From: Treponema sp.
GTDB taxonomy: Bacteria; Spirochaetota; Spirochaetia; Treponematales; Treponemataceae
Reading direction: 5' to 3'
Assembly (NCBI GenBank): GCA_017938365.1
Contig: JAGBBT010000113.1
Location: 1 to 63,333, forward strand
Length of the DNA: 63,333 bases
The stretch's first letter is position 1. Each line of letters opens with the position of its first letter. Shown in pieces: positions 62,858-63,333 of this stretch. The position numbers and the translations under genes are program-made. The notes under the pieces were generated by a model. That model did not search any database and was not told the origin of the DNA. It saw only the letters and a program-made list of their open reading frames with translations.

Positions 62858-63333
62858 TTACTTCAAATATTCTTCGCCAGTTCCGTAGTTGTTTACAATA
62901 AAGTCGATGTCTTTGTCGCCACGGCCAGAAAGACAAACTAAAATTGATTTTTCAGGGCGTTCTTGTGCGGCTTTTGTTGCGTAAGCTACGGCGTGAGCAC
63001 TTTCGAGGGCTGGAATAATTCCTTCTAAGCGACTAAGTGTATAGAAAGCTTCCAAACATTCTTGGTCGCTAGCAACAGTGTATTGAATGCGGCCTGTATC
63101 TTTGAGCATACAATGTTCTGGGCCACTTCCTGGGTAATCTAATCCACTAGAAATTGAATATACTGGAGCTGGATTTCCCTCTTCGTCTTGAAGCAAATAT
63201 GTTTTGAATCCGTGGAGAACGCCAGGTTTTCCGTAAGAAAGACTTGCTGCGTGGTCACCAAGTTTTAGTGAACGACCTGCTGGTTCTACACCTGTAAGAC
63301 GAACTCCGTCATCATCTAAGAATCCACTGAACA
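62858..63333 (-). CDS. trpB: Tryptophan synthase beta subunit, C-terminal part
   Basis: The last 158 codons of trpB; the 5' part lies outside the window. It condenses indole with serine using PLP. The visible part has the [20 protein letters not shown] segment, [20 protein letters not shown] and the phosphate-side motif [10 protein letters not shown]. The catalytic Lys would be upstream. The codons are GC-richer than the neighbours. Confidence 0.95.
   Translation of the reverse strand, partial: FSGFLDDDGVRLTGVEPAGRSLKLGDHAASLSYGKPGVLHGFKTYLLQDEEGNPAPVYSISSGLDYPGSGPEHCMLKDTGRIQYTVASDQECLEAFYTLSRLEGIIPALESAHAVAYATKAAQERPEKSILVCLSGRGDKDIDFIVNNYGTGEEYLK

Overview
The window is AT-rich DNA that reads like a host-associated, motile spirochaete of the Treponema group. 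The evidence is a mitochondrial-type elongation factor G (the spirochaete spdEFG1 kind), a large chemosensory operon, flagellar fliS/flgN, treponeme-style outer-envelope proteins, a secreted pectate lyase, and dense coding with AGA-biased codons. The genus is an inference from content; no rRNA gene is present to confirm it.

Layout. 1-3400 is an accessory, decaying region: a 22-bp tandem repeat array, a frameshifted YD-repeat gene, two full and one partial copy of a 613-bp unit (a zinc-ribbon gene plus a small unknown gene), and an XRE regulator behind four operator-like hexamers spaced exactly 31 bp apart. 3800-22250 holds metabolism and envelope genes: deoD, a PilZ protein, an M16 peptidase pair, leuA with a leucine attenuator, a DUF4954 beta-helix protein, a fused and catalytically dead M16 paralogue, 5-formyl-THF cyclo-ligase, tRNA-Asn, an EAL phosphodiesterase, a CorC-type protein and a serine hydrolase. 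22270-22510 is a stand-alone structured RNA that contains an 18-codon ORF. 22603-33326 is one minus-strand chemosensory operon: cheW, cheW-like, cheB, cheR-TPR, cheA-REC, a receiver-linked class III cyclase and two six-helix chemoreceptors. 33449-43307 carries pectate lyase, a UvrD helicase, rimO, rodZ-like, lolA and ftsH. 43520-53352 runs on the plus strand: fliS, flgN, polA, coaE, a SPOR protein, an outer-membrane-like protein, fusA and a P-loop ATPase. 53587-57254 has a membrane protein, fhs, a second 22-bp repeat array and a lipoprotein-like gene. 57369-60814 is a GT8/acyltransferase/acyltransferase/GT8 cassette, followed by a DUF368 carrier, an AraC regulator and the 3' part of trpB, which is cut by the window end.

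How it works together. The chemosensory operon has no free CheY. Its apparent output is a cyclase with class IIIb (adenylyl) residues, so it probably controls cAMP rather than flagellar bias. The leuA leader has four consecutive Leu codons and a classic terminator, so leucine biosynthesis is probably set by ribosome-mediated attenuation. Several genes (leuL, polA, the cyclo-ligase, the EAL gene, the fused M16 gene, deoD) have a -10-like hexamer only 6-7 nt before the start codon, so leaderless mRNAs appear common.

The most novel-looking items are the chemoreceptor-to-cyclase operon, the leaderless leucine attenuator, the dead fused M16 paralogue of an adjacent peptidase pair, the 31-bp-phased operator array and the small RNA with an internal ORF.
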